Assembly (NCBI GenBank): GCA_946887025.1
Contig: CAMPJY010000157.1
Span: forward strand, 1-5,636
DNA from: an uncultured Salinimicrobium sp.
GTDB taxonomy: Bacteria > Bacteroidota > Bacteroidia > Flavobacteriales > Flavobacteriaceae
Length of the DNA stretch: 5,636 nucleotides
Direction of reading: 5' to 3'
A program made the position numbers and the translations under genes. How positions within the stretch are numbered: position 1 is the stretch's first letter; every line of letters begins with the position of its first letter. Below the pieces are notes generated by a model that was given only the letters and a program-made list of their open reading frames with translations, ran no database searches and was not told where the DNA came from. Positions 1 to 5,636 of the stretch are shown in pieces.

Positions 1-369
1 AGTTTTGAGGATCTGAAGGTTTATCAGGATTCTATGACTTTCCTGGCTGAAGTTCATGATTTACTGAAACGGGATGTAATCAGGACGGATTTTGTTCTTT
101 CAAATCAAATGAAACGCGCTGTTCTTTCTATTTCAAATAATATTGCTGAAGGCTTCGAAAGGGAAACCTATAAGGAATTGGTGAGGTTCCTGTACATCGC
201 AAAAGGCTCAGCTGGAGAAGTTAGAAATATTATAAATGTTCTGAAACGAATAAATTATATTGATGATAAGGAATATGAGGAATTAAGAGAGAAAATAATA
301 AACATTTCAAAACAACTCTCCAATTTCATCAAATACATTATCAAGAAAAACCAAGGACCAAAATCCTAA
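1..369 (+). CDS. Four-helix-bundle protein, S23 / 23S-IVS family, 5' partial
   Basis: The reading frame is open from the first base, and the 11 codons before the ATG at 34 read SFEDLKVYQDS, the usual N-terminus of this family. The gene therefore starts left of the window and the ATG at 34 is internal. The visible 122 codons carry the family hallmarks: FEDLKVYQ at residues 2-9, the SISNNIAEGFER stretch at about 43-54, and RFLYIAKGSAGEV at about 62-74, followed by a long Lys/Glu-rich helix. Length fits the usual roughly 115-125 residues. The family was named from proteins encoded in intervening sequences of bacterial 23S rRNA genes and includes Avd, the accessory protein of diversity-generating retroelements. 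Free-standing copies are common in Bacteroidota and their job is unknown. GC is about 34% (121 of 360 counted bases), lower than the suf genes, which suggests separate ancestry. It ends 56 bases before sufB with no terminator hairpin. The family call is firm; no function is proposed. Confidence 0.88.
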   Translation, partial: SFEDLKVYQDSMTFLAEVHDLLKRDVIRTDFVLSNQMKRAVLSISNNIAEGFERETYKELVRFLYIAKGSAGEVRNIINVLKRINYIDDKEYEELREKIINISKQLSNFIKYIIKKNQGPKS

Positions 370-378
370 ACTATCGAG

Positions 379-418
379 TTTTAATCTTTGAATCCTTGAA
401 TCTTTAAATTTTTGAATT
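379..418 (+). repeat. Five tandem 8-bp units, consensus TTTGAATC
   Basis: The tract divides without gaps into TTTTAATC, TTTGAATC, CTTGAATC, TTTAAATT and TTTGAATT. Each unit differs from TTTGAATC by no more than two bases. It fills most of the gap between the four-helix-bundle stop and the sufB start, ending 7 bases before the sufB ATG. The units contain TTTG, which resembles the TTTG parts of the Bacteroidota -33 and -7 boxes. However, no pair has the TAnnTTTG form with correct spacing, so a promoter role is not shown. What the tract does is unknown. Confidence 0.75.
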
Positions 419-425
419 AATCAAC

Positions 426-1871
426 ATGGCATATACTGAAGACGATTTAAAAAAAGAACTCGATACCAAGGAATACAAGTACGGGTTTTATACTGATATT
501 GAATCTGATACATTTCCAAAAGGTTTAAATGAGGACGTGGTTCGTGCCCTTTCAAAGAAGAAGGAGGAGCCCGAATGGATGACCAATTGGCGCCTGGAAG
601 CCTACAGGGCCTGGGAAAAGATGATCGAGCCCAAGTGGGCTAACGTTCATTACAACAAGCCCGATTTCCAGGATATTTCCTATTACTCTGCCCCTTCCAA
701 AAAGCCGAAATACAACAGTATTGACGAGGTGGACCCGGAATTGCTGGACACCTTCAAAAGGCTGGGGATTTCTATAGACGAACAGAAGAAATTGGCAGGG
801 GTTGCGGTGGATATCGTGATGGACTCTGTTTCTGTTGCTACCACTTTCCAGAAAACTCTGGCTGAAAAGGGGATTATCTTCTGTTCTATTTCAGAAGCTA
901 TCCAGAAGCATCCGGAGCTGGTGAAGAAATATATTGGCACCGTCGTTCCTCAGAAAGACAACTTCTATGCAGCACTTAACTCTGCTGTGTTTACGGACGG
1001 ATCCTTCTGTTATATCCCAAAAGGGGTGCGTTGCCCCATGGAACTCTCAACATATTTCCGTATTAACCAGGCGGGAACGGGTCAGTTTGAAAGGACTCTG
1101 GTAATTGCTGACGAAGGAAGCTACGTAAGTTATCTTGAAGGCTGTACGGCTCCCTCCCGTGATGAAAACCAGCTGCATGCCGCAGTGGTGGAACTCATCG
1201 CAATGGATGAAGCAGAAATAAAATACTCTACCGTTCAGAACTGGTTCCCCGGAGACAAGGATGGAAAAGGGGGAGTTTATAACTTCGTTACCAAGCGAGG
1301 CTTGTGTGAAAGAAAGGCGAAGATTTCCTGGACGCAGGTAGAGACCGGGTCTGCAGTCACCTGGAAATATCCTTCCTGTGTTCTGAAGGGCGACCACTCC
1401 GTAGGAGAATTCTATTCGATCGCCCTTACTAACGACTATCAGCAGGCGGATACGGGAACAAAGATGATCCACCTTGGCAAAAACACTCGAAGCACCATTA
1501 TTTCCAAAGGTATTTCAGCGGGACGTTCCCAGAACAGCTACCGCGGACTGGTACAGATCAATAGCCGGGCGGAGAACGCAAGGAACTTCTCCCAGTGTGA
1601 TTCCCTTTTGATGGGTGACAAGTGCGGGGCGCATACCTTCCCTTACATTGAAGCAAAAAACAAGACCGCCAAGATAGAACACGAGGCTACGACCAGTAAG
1701 ATCGGGGAAGACCAGATCTTTTATTGTAACCAGCGCGGGATCGATACCGAAAAGGCCATCGCCCTTATCGTGAACGGGTTCAGTAAAGAAGTTTTGAATA
1801 AACTCCCAATGGAATTCGCCGTAGAAGCTCAGAAGCTTCTGGAAATTTCTTTGGAAGGTTCAGTAGGATAA
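426..1871 (+). CDS. sufB: Fe-S cluster assembly scaffold protein SufB
   Basis: SufB is the core scaffold subunit of the cytosolic SufBC2D complex; it receives persulfide sulfur and, with SufD, builds the nascent cluster. The 481-residue product runs collinear with E. coli SufB (495) at an offset of 14 over most of its C-terminal two thirds. The sulfur-accepting Cys254 corresponds to C240 in LEGCTAP, Cys405 to C391 in QCDSLL, and Glu434 to E420 in [13 protein letters not shown]. Residues lining the proposed sulfur tunnel are also kept: R212, N214, Q271, W273 and K290. The C-terminus ([19 protein letters not shown]) is typical. The N-terminal CxxCxxxC motif that follows YYSAPS in E. coli SufB is absent; the first cysteine is C153. 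The ATG at 426 is the first start after an in-frame stop at 405 and has no Shine-Dalgarno, which is normal for Bacteroidota. The last codons carry the ribosome site of the next gene. Confidence 0.98.
   Translation: MAYTEDDLKKELDTKEYKYGFYTDIESDTFPKGLNEDVVRALSKKKEEPEWMTNWRLEAYRAWEKMIEPKWANVHYNKPDFQDISYYSAPSKKPKYNSIDEVDPELLDTFKRLGISIDEQKKLAGVAVDIVMDSVSVATTFQKTLAEKGIIFCSISEAIQKHPELVKKYIGTVVPQKDNFYAALNSAVFTDGSFCYIPKGVRCPMELSTYFRINQAGTGQFERTLVIADEGSYVSYLEGCTAPSRDENQLHAAVVELIAMDEAEIKYSTVQNWFPGDKDGKGGVYNFVTKRGLCERKAKISWTQVETGSAVTWKYPSCVLKGDHSVGEFYSIALTNDYQQADTGTKMIHLGKNTRSTIISKGISAGRSQNSYRGLVQINSRAENARNFSQCDSLLMGDKCGAHTFPYIEAKNKTAKIEHEATTSKIGEDQIFYCNQRGIDTEKAIALIVNGFSKEVLNKLPMEFAVEAQKLLEISLEGSVG
1865..1868 (+). 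promoter_or_regulatory. Shine-Dalgarno-like AGGA for the lipoprotein gene
   Basis: AGGA lies inside the final codons of sufB, five bases before the lipoprotein ATG at 1874. It is the best-placed Shine-Dalgarno match in the window; the other starts have weak or no such sequence. With only two bases between the sufB stop and this ATG, translation of the two genes is probably coupled. Confidence 0.55.
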
Positions 1872-1873
1872 AA

Positions 1874-2266
1874 ATGAGAAAGAATTTAGCTATCATATTG
1901 ATCGCCTTGCTCAGTCTCACCGCCTGTGGAGGGGATACCAATGAAGATCTTCAGCCACAGCAGGAGGTAGTGGTGCAGGATAGCATCCCTACGCTGAAAG
2001 GAGAATTTATTTTTCTTTCAGATGCTGCAGTTTTTAAGGGAGATACCTTTGTGTACGGCGTCAAGATCGATACTTTGTCCAAAAAGCTCGCAAAAGAGGT
2101 GGAAGCCTATAAGGAAGACCAGTTCGACATGATCCCGGTGACCCTTAAGGTGAAAATAGTACCCAATCCCGGAATGAGAGGCTGGGACGAATTTATAGAA
2201 ATACGGGAAGTGCTGTCTATTTCGGTCCCAAAAGAGGAGGCGCCCACAGAAAGTGCTTCAAATTAA
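1874..2266 (+). CDS. Small lipoprotein of unknown function within the suf operon
   Basis: The 130-residue product begins with a lipoprotein signal peptide: basic R2-K3, a hydrophobic run at residues 5-16, and lipobox L15-T16-A17-C18, so C18 should be lipidated and the protein held in the envelope. Residues 19-40 are a flexible Gln/Asp/Glu-rich linker; the acidic residues after C18 (GGDTNED) loosely recall the export signals of Bacteroidota surface lipoproteins. The compact core at about 41-117 looks beta-rich, with KGEFIFLSDAAVF at 42-54, a short helix near 68-80, PVTLKVKIVPNPG at 88-100 and WDEFIEIREVL at 104-114. The order G-F-x(4)-DAAVF ... PV ... PNP resembles, from memory, the C-terminal OB-fold of NlpE-type lipoproteins; this is a tentative match. 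The tail at 120-130 is low complexity. It starts two bases after sufB stops, so it should be co-expressed. Why an envelope protein sits among cytosolic Suf genes is unknown; it could be a passenger, a metal or stress sensor, or a folding factor. Confidence 0.85.
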   Translation: MRKNLAIILIALLSLTACGGDTNEDLQPQQEVVVQDSIPTLKGEFIFLSDAAVFKGDTFVYGVKIDTLSKKLAKEVEAYKEDQFDMIPVTLKVKIVPNPGMRGWDEFIEIREVLSISVPKEEAPTESASN

Positions 2267-2312
2267 ATCAAATTGAAAATCCCTGTACTTCAGGAACTAT
2301 TCAACAGAAATT

Positions 2313-3068
2313 ATGCTTAAAATAAAGAATTTACACGCCAAAGTAGGAGACCTTAAAATCTTAAAAGGAATCAATCTGGAAATACATCCCGGAGAAGTAC
2401 ACGCCATCATGGGACCAAACGGTTCAGGAAAGAGTACACTCTCCTCTGTGATTGCCGGAAAGGAAGAATATGAGATCACCAGAGGGGAAATCCAGTTTGA
2501 AGGAGAAGATCTTACTGAATACGAAGCTGAAGAAAGGGCGCACAAAGGAGTTTTCCTTTCCTTCCAGTATCCAATCGAAATTCCCGGGGTTTCTGTTACC
2601 AACTTTATGAGGACCTCCCTCAACGCCAACAGAAAGGCCAGAGGTCTGGAGGATATGCCTGCAAACGAGATGTTGAAAATGATTCGCGAGAAGTCGGAAT
2701 TGCTGGATATAGACCGTAAATTCCTTTCGCGTTCCCTGAATGAAGGTTTCTCGGGAGGAGAGAAAAAACGGAACGAGATATTCCAGATGGCCATGCTGGA
2801 GCCAAAGCTGGCGATTCTGGATGAAACCGACTCAGGCCTTGATATCGACGCCCTCAGGATCGTGGCTAACGGAGTGAACAAACTGAAAACTCCAGAAAAC
2901 GCCACTCTTGTAATCACCCACTATCAGCGTTTACTTGACTATATAATCCCTGATTTCGTGCACGTAATGTACGACGGACGGATAGTAAAATCAGGCGGAA
3001 AAGAACTCGCGCTGGAACTTGAAGACAAAGGTTACGACTGGATCAAGGAAGAAGTAGGCGCCGAATAA
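2313..3068 (+). CDS. sufC: Fe-S cluster assembly ATPase SufC
   Basis: SufC is the ABC-type ATPase of the SufBC2D scaffold. It is soluble and has no membrane partner; ATP-driven dimerisation of two SufC subunits reshapes SufB-SufD to expose the assembly site. All nucleotide-binding motifs are intact over 251 residues: Walker [10 protein letters not shown] at 34-42 with K40, Q-loop Q85 in SFQYP, signature [10 protein letters not shown] at 146-155, Walker B LAILDE at 166-171 with catalytic E171, D-loop SGLD at 174-177, and switch H203. K40, E171 and H203 have the same numbers as in E. coli SufC. The signature with EKKRNE and the ETDSGLD stretch are SufC-specific compared with transporter ATPases. 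The start follows a 46-base gap and lacks a well-placed Shine-Dalgarno. A 206-codon open frame on the opposite strand (2297-2917) is a shadow of this gene. Confidence 0.98.
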   Translation: MLKIKNLHAKVGDLKILKGINLEIHPGEVHAIMGPNGSGKSTLSSVIAGKEEYEITRGEIQFEGEDLTEYEAEERAHKGVFLSFQYPIEIPGVSVTNFMRTSLNANRKARGLEDMPANEMLKMIREKSELLDIDRKFLSRSLNEGFSGGEKKRNEIFQMAMLEPKLAILDETDSGLDIDALRIVANGVNKLKTPENATLVITHYQRLLDYIIPDFVHVMYDGRIVKSGGKELALELEDKGYDWIKEEVGAE

Positions 3069-3110
3069 AACTTCGCTTTCACTGATTTTCTTTTCCGAAT
3101 TCAAGTTTTA
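3066..3110 (+). repeat. 8-bp inverted repeat spanning the sufC-sufD gap
   Basis: TAAAACTT at 3066-3073, which begins with the sufC stop codon, is exactly complementary to AAGTTTTA at 3103-3110. The 29-base loop is pyrimidine-rich. The stem is AT-rich and the loop long, so a stable RNA hairpin is doubtful. The A-run that follows (3110-3116) is not a U-tract, so it is not a forward terminator. It could be chance. Confidence 0.25.
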
Positions 3111-3122
3111 AAAAAATACAAC

Positions 3123-4436
3123 ATGGAATTAAAAGATAAAATACTGTCCTCTTTTCTGGCTTTCGAAGAACACGTAAACGTGCATTCGGATATCCACGAG
3201 ATCAGGACCCGTGCCATCAAGGATTTCGAACAGATGGGATTCCCTGACAAAAAGCAGGAAGCCTGGAAATACACTTCCCTGAACAAGATCCTGAAGCACG
3301 ATTATACCGTTTTTCCAAAGAAGGAGGACACCCTGGAATACCGGGATGTGGAGAAGTTCTTCATCGACGATATCGACACTTATAAGATCGTGTTCATTGA
3401 TGGGATCTATTCGTCACATCTTTCTTCCACCACCCACGACAAGATTGATGCCTGCCTGATGTCTTCAGCAATGAACAGCTCGAAATACAAAGCGGTGATA
3501 GATATCTATTTCAATAAGATCGCGCCACAGGACAATCTGACTTCCCTGAATACTGCCTTCACCAGAGAAGGAGCCTATATCAGGATCCCGAAGAATGTAG
3601 CTGCAGATAAACCTATACAGATCGTGAACTTTTCCACGGGTAATGAGGCCGCCTTACTGGTACAGCCCCGTAACCTGATCGTGGTTGAGGAAAACTCGCA
3701 GGTACAGATCATTGAACGCCATCAGAGTCTTACAGACCAGCCGGTACTGACGAATTCAGTGACCGAGATCTATGTCGACAAGCGCGCAATCGTGGACTAC
3801 TACAAAATCCAGAACGACAGGGATTCCGCTTCCCTGATCGACAATACCTATATCGAGCAGCACCGCGAAAGCATCTGTTCCATGCACACTTTCTCCTTTG
3901 GAGGAAATATCACCAGGAACAACCTGGAATTCTACCAGAAAGGGGAGCGGATCGATTCTACTTTAAAGGGAATCACCGTTACCCACGGGAATCAGCACAT
4001 CGACCACAACACGTTGGTTCACCACACTGAACCGAACTGCGAAAGTCATCAGGACTACAAAGGTATCTTTGGGGAAAGTTCCACAGGAGTATTCAACGGA
4101 AAGATTCTTGTTGACAAAAAAGCCCAGAAAACCAACGCTTTCCAGTCCAACAACAACATTCTCCTGGATGACAAGGCCACGATCAATTCCAAGCCACAGC
4201 TGGAGATCTTCGCTGATGACGTGAAATGTAGCCACGGGTGTACCATCGGGCAGCTGGACGAGGAAGCTTTATTTTACCTTCGTTCGCGCGGGATTCCGCT
4301 GAAGGAAAGTCAGGCCCTTCTGATGTACGCTTTTGCTAACAACGTCCTGGAAAGCGTGAAAATTCCGGAGATCAAGAAAAGGATCAATAAACTTATCGCC
4401 ATGAAACTTGGCGTAAACATAGGATACGACCTGTAG
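3123..4436 (+). CDS. sufD: Fe-S cluster assembly protein SufD
   Basis: SufD is the SufB-related partner in the SufBC2D scaffold; cluster assembly occurs at the SufB-SufD interface, and SufD is implicated in iron acquisition. The 437-residue product has the helical N-terminal domain with QEAWKYTS at 45-52, then a long beta-helical core, and a C-terminal SufC-binding domain starting with DDVKCSHGCTIGQLDEEALFY at about 365-385. H371 in KCSHG matches E. coli SufD His360, the interface residue needed with SufB, and C369 matches Cys358. The later RSRGIP and LLMYAFANNVLE stretches (388-410) are typical of the SufB/SufD family. The ATG follows a 54-base gap with an A-rich leader and no Shine-Dalgarno. 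The stop codon TAG lies inside a hairpin that extends into the gap before sufS. No frameshift or missing key residue was seen. Confidence 0.97.
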   Translation: MELKDKILSSFLAFEEHVNVHSDIHEIRTRAIKDFEQMGFPDKKQEAWKYTSLNKILKHDYTVFPKKEDTLEYRDVEKFFIDDIDTYKIVFIDGIYSSHLSSTTHDKIDACLMSSAMNSSKYKAVIDIYFNKIAPQDNLTSLNTAFTREGAYIRIPKNVAADKPIQIVNFSTGNEAALLVQPRNLIVVEENSQVQIIERHQSLTDQPVLTNSVTEIYVDKRAIVDYYKIQNDRDSASLIDNTYIEQHRESICSMHTFSFGGNITRNNLEFYQKGERIDSTLKGITVTHGNQHIDHNTLVHHTEPNCESHQDYKGIFGESSTGVFNGKILVDKKAQKTNAFQSNNNILLDDKATINSKPQLEIFADDVKCSHGCTIGQLDEEALFYLRSRGIPLKESQALLMYAFANNVLESVKIPEIKKRINKLIAMKLGVNIGYDL

Positions 4437-4455
4437 ATCTTTAAAAGAACTACAG
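4431..4455 (+). other. Stem-loop enclosing the sufD stop codon
   Basis: CTGTAG at 4431-4436 pairs with CTACAG at 4450-4455. After one A-A mismatch, TCTT at 4438-4441 pairs with AAGA at 4445-4448, leaving the three-base loop TAA. That gives ten pairs and one mismatch in 25 bases. The sufD stop TAG (4434-4436) is in the outer stem. No T-run follows, so it is not a canonical intrinsic terminator; it may tune sufS expression, mRNA processing or decay, or be chance. Confidence 0.5.
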
Positions 4456-4461
4456 CATTCC

Positions 4462-4473
4462 CTCAAATTTGAG
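4462..4473. repeat. Perfect 12-bp palindrome CTCAAATTTGAG upstream of sufS
   Basis: CTCAAATTTGAG reads the same on both strands and ends ten bases before the sufS ATG. With no loop it looks more like a DNA dyad, as for a dimeric regulator, than an RNA hairpin. No known operator was recognised. One perfect 12-bp palindrome is expected by chance in a window of this size, so its place in a short gap is the only reason to note it. Confidence 0.4.
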
Positions 4474-4483
4474 AAAAGTCATA

Positions 4484-5636
4484 ATGAAAGTTGCCACCGA
4501 AAAAAACCTGCTTGATGTGGAGAACATCCGCAAAGATTTCCCCATCCTCAGCCGAAAGGTAAACGGACATCCGCTGGTTTATTTCGACAATGCGGCTACT
4601 TCGCAGACCCCACAGCAGGTGATAAACGCGATAGTCGATTACTACTCCCGTTACAACGCCAATATCCACCGTGGGGTACATACCTTGTCCCAGGAAGCCA
4701 CAGACGCTTACGAGCAGGCAAGGATAAAGGTACAGCAGCATTTCAACGCCGCAAAGACTCACGAGATCATCTTTACCGCAGGGACCACCCACGGGATCAA
4801 TCTGGTGGCTCATGGTTTTACTTCGCTGCTTTCAGAAGGAGATGAGATCATAGTCTCCGCCCTGGAGCATCATTCGAATATAGTGCCCTGGCAGATGCTT
4901 TGCGAGCGCACCGGAGCCAAGTTGAGGGTTATCCCCATGGACGAGGAGGGAGTGCTTAAAATGGACGTATTTGAGGCGCTGCTTTCAGAAAAAACAAAAC
5001 TGGTGTTCCTGAATCACGTTTCCAATGCTTTGGGAACCGTGAATCCCATAAAAACAATTATTGACAAGGCCCATGCAGTAAATGCGGCTGTCCTTATTGA
5101 CGGGGCCCAGGCCGCGCCGCATATCAAGGCCGACGTGCAGGAGCTGGATGTGGATTTCTATGTGGTATCTGCCCACAAAATGTGCGGCCCTACAGGAGTT
5201 GGGATGCTTTATGGGAAAGAGGAATGGCTTAAAAAACTGCCCCCCTACCAGGGCGGCGGGGAAATGATAGCCACGGTGACTTTTGAAAAAACCACATACG
5301 CTGACCTGCCCCATAAATTCGAGGCGGGAACCCCGAATATCTGCGGTGGAATCGCCTTTGGCGCTGCCCTTGATTATATGAATTCCGTAGGTTTCGAAAA
5401 CATTGCGGCCTATGAGCAGGAGCTCCTCCAATACGCAACAGAAGAGCTGCTGAAACTTGAAGGTTTAAAGATTTACGGGACTTCTAAAGAGAAAACCTCG
5501 GTGATCTCCTTCAATATCGAGGGCATCCACCCTTATGACATAGGCACCATTATTGATAAACTTGGTATAGCCGTCCGAACCGGACACCACTGCGCCCAGC
5601 CCATCATGGATTTCTTCGGGATCCCCGGAACCGTGA
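4484..5636 (+). CDS. sufS: Cysteine desulfurase SufS, 3' partial
   Basis: SufS is a PLP-dependent cysteine desulfurase that removes sulfur from L-cysteine, leaving alanine and an enzyme persulfide that supplies SufB through a SufE or SufU partner. The frame is open from the ATG at 4484 to the right edge, giving 384 complete codons of an expected 405 or so. Matches to E. coli SufS hold at an offset of 6: H129 in EHHSN (His123), D206 and Q209 in IDGAQ (Asp200, Gln203), PLP lysine K232 in SAHKMCGPTG (Lys226), R365 in RTGHHC (Arg359) and active-site C370 (Cys364). The short GHHCAQPIM context marks a type II enzyme. The final base A begins codon 385, where E. coli has conserved Arg379, so AGA or AGG would fit. 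An in-frame stop at 4442 limits the start; ATG 4484 is the only ATG after it, preceded by a weak purine run. Co-transcription with sufD is likely, through a gap with two dyad elements. Confidence 0.97.
   Translation, partial: MKVATEKNLLDVENIRKDFPILSRKVNGHPLVYFDNAATSQTPQQVINAIVDYYSRYNANIHRGVHTLSQEATDAYEQARIKVQQHFNAAKTHEIIFTAGTTHGINLVAHGFTSLLSEGDEIIVSALEHHSNIVPWQMLCERTGAKLRVIPMDEEGVLKMDVFEALLSEKTKLVFLNHVSNALGTVNPIKTIIDKAHAVNAAVLIDGAQAAPHIKADVQELDVDFYVVSAHKMCGPTGVGMLYGKEEWLKKLPPYQGGGEMIATVTFEKTTYADLPHKFEAGTPNICGGIAFGAALDYMNSVGFENIAAYEQELLQYATEELLKLEGLKIYGTSKEKTSVISFNIEGIHPYDIGTIIDKLGIAVRTGHHCAQPIMDFFGIPGTV

Larger units (their letters stand above)
426..5636 (+). other. suf iron-sulfur cluster assembly operon (sufB-lipoprotein-sufC-sufD-sufS, right end cut)
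   Basis: Five genes in the same direction are separated by only 2, 46, 54 and 47 bases, with no canonical intrinsic terminator between them. The order B-C-D-S matches Suf clusters in many Bacteroidota, with an extra lipoprotein gene after sufB. Missing here are the SufE or SufU sulfur-transfer partner, SufA and an IscR-type regulator; the first may lie to the right. No promoter could be placed with confidence upstream of sufB. Transcription may start left of the window or within the AT-rich region before 426. Single-transcript status is inferred from spacing. Confidence 0.85.

Noticed and set aside
34..36. ATG at 34 as the true start of the four-helix-bundle gene
   Set aside because: The codons upstream to the window edge stay open and encode the conserved FEDLKVYQ start of the family, so the gene begins left of position 1.
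379..418. Bacteroidota-type promoter (TTTG and TAnnTTTG boxes) within the repeat tract
   Set aside because: TTTG occurs in the tract, but TA precedes it by three or four bases instead of two and box spacing is wrong. The resemblance comes from the repeat unit.
1..425. A diversity-generating retroelement, because the S23 family includes Avd
   Set aside because: No reverse transcriptase and no template/variable repeat pair is visible, and the family has many copies unrelated to retroelements.
1047..1472. 141-codon open frame on the - strand opposite sufB
   Set aside because: It overlaps the catalytic core of SufB, whose conservation fixes the + strand reading. No family features were seen.
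2282..2294. Short hairpin CCTG-TACTT-CAGG between the lipoprotein gene and sufC
   Set aside because: Only four base pairs with no T-run, well within chance.
2297..2917. 206-codon open frame on the - strand opposite sufC
   Set aside because: It lies almost wholly over a fully conserved SufC with every ABC motif intact. The product is Ser/Phe/Arg-rich with no recognisable domain, as expected of an antisense shadow.
4985..5431. 148-codon open frame on the - strand opposite sufS
   Set aside because: It covers the PLP-lysine region of SufS, an unmistakable coding sequence. The reverse product resembles no family.

Overview
The window is most likely a chromosomal segment from a member of the Bacteroidota, probably Flavobacteriaceae. 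The evidence is the flavobacterial-type Suf proteins, a free-standing four-helix-bundle (S23-family) gene, a small LTAC lipoprotein, and starts that mostly lack a Shine-Dalgarno sequence. I do not assign a genus. All real genes lie on the + strand.

Layout. Positions 1-369 hold the 3' part of an AT-rich four-helix-bundle gene whose first codons lie left of the window. A 56-base gap follows, filled largely by five tandem 8-bp units (379-418, consensus TTTGAATC). Then comes a suf cluster for iron-sulfur assembly: sufB (426-1871), a small lipoprotein gene (1874-2266), sufC (2313-3068), sufD (3123-4436) and sufS (4484 to the right edge, cut about 20 codons before its expected end). Gaps inside the cluster are 2, 46, 54 and 47 bases, and none holds a canonical intrinsic terminator, so a single transcript is likely. 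The sufD-sufS gap holds a hairpin that includes the sufD stop codon and a perfect 12-bp palindrome. No stretch over 300 bases lacks a gene.

How the genes work together. SufS takes sulfur from cysteine onto its active-site cysteine. SufB, SufC and SufD form the scaffold where sulfur and iron are assembled, with SufC ATP hydrolysis driving opening of the SufB-SufD interface. The key residues known from the E. coli proteins are all present at matching positions, so the machine looks functional. SufE or SufU, SufA and an IscR-type regulator are not in the window. The sulfur-transfer partner may lie just to the right.

The unusual parts are the uncharacterised envelope lipoprotein inserted between sufB and sufC, the AT-rich S23-family gene with its 8-bp repeat tract abutting sufB, and the two dyad elements before sufS. 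I see no clear sign of a wholly new multi-gene system; the main body is a conserved housekeeping operon.
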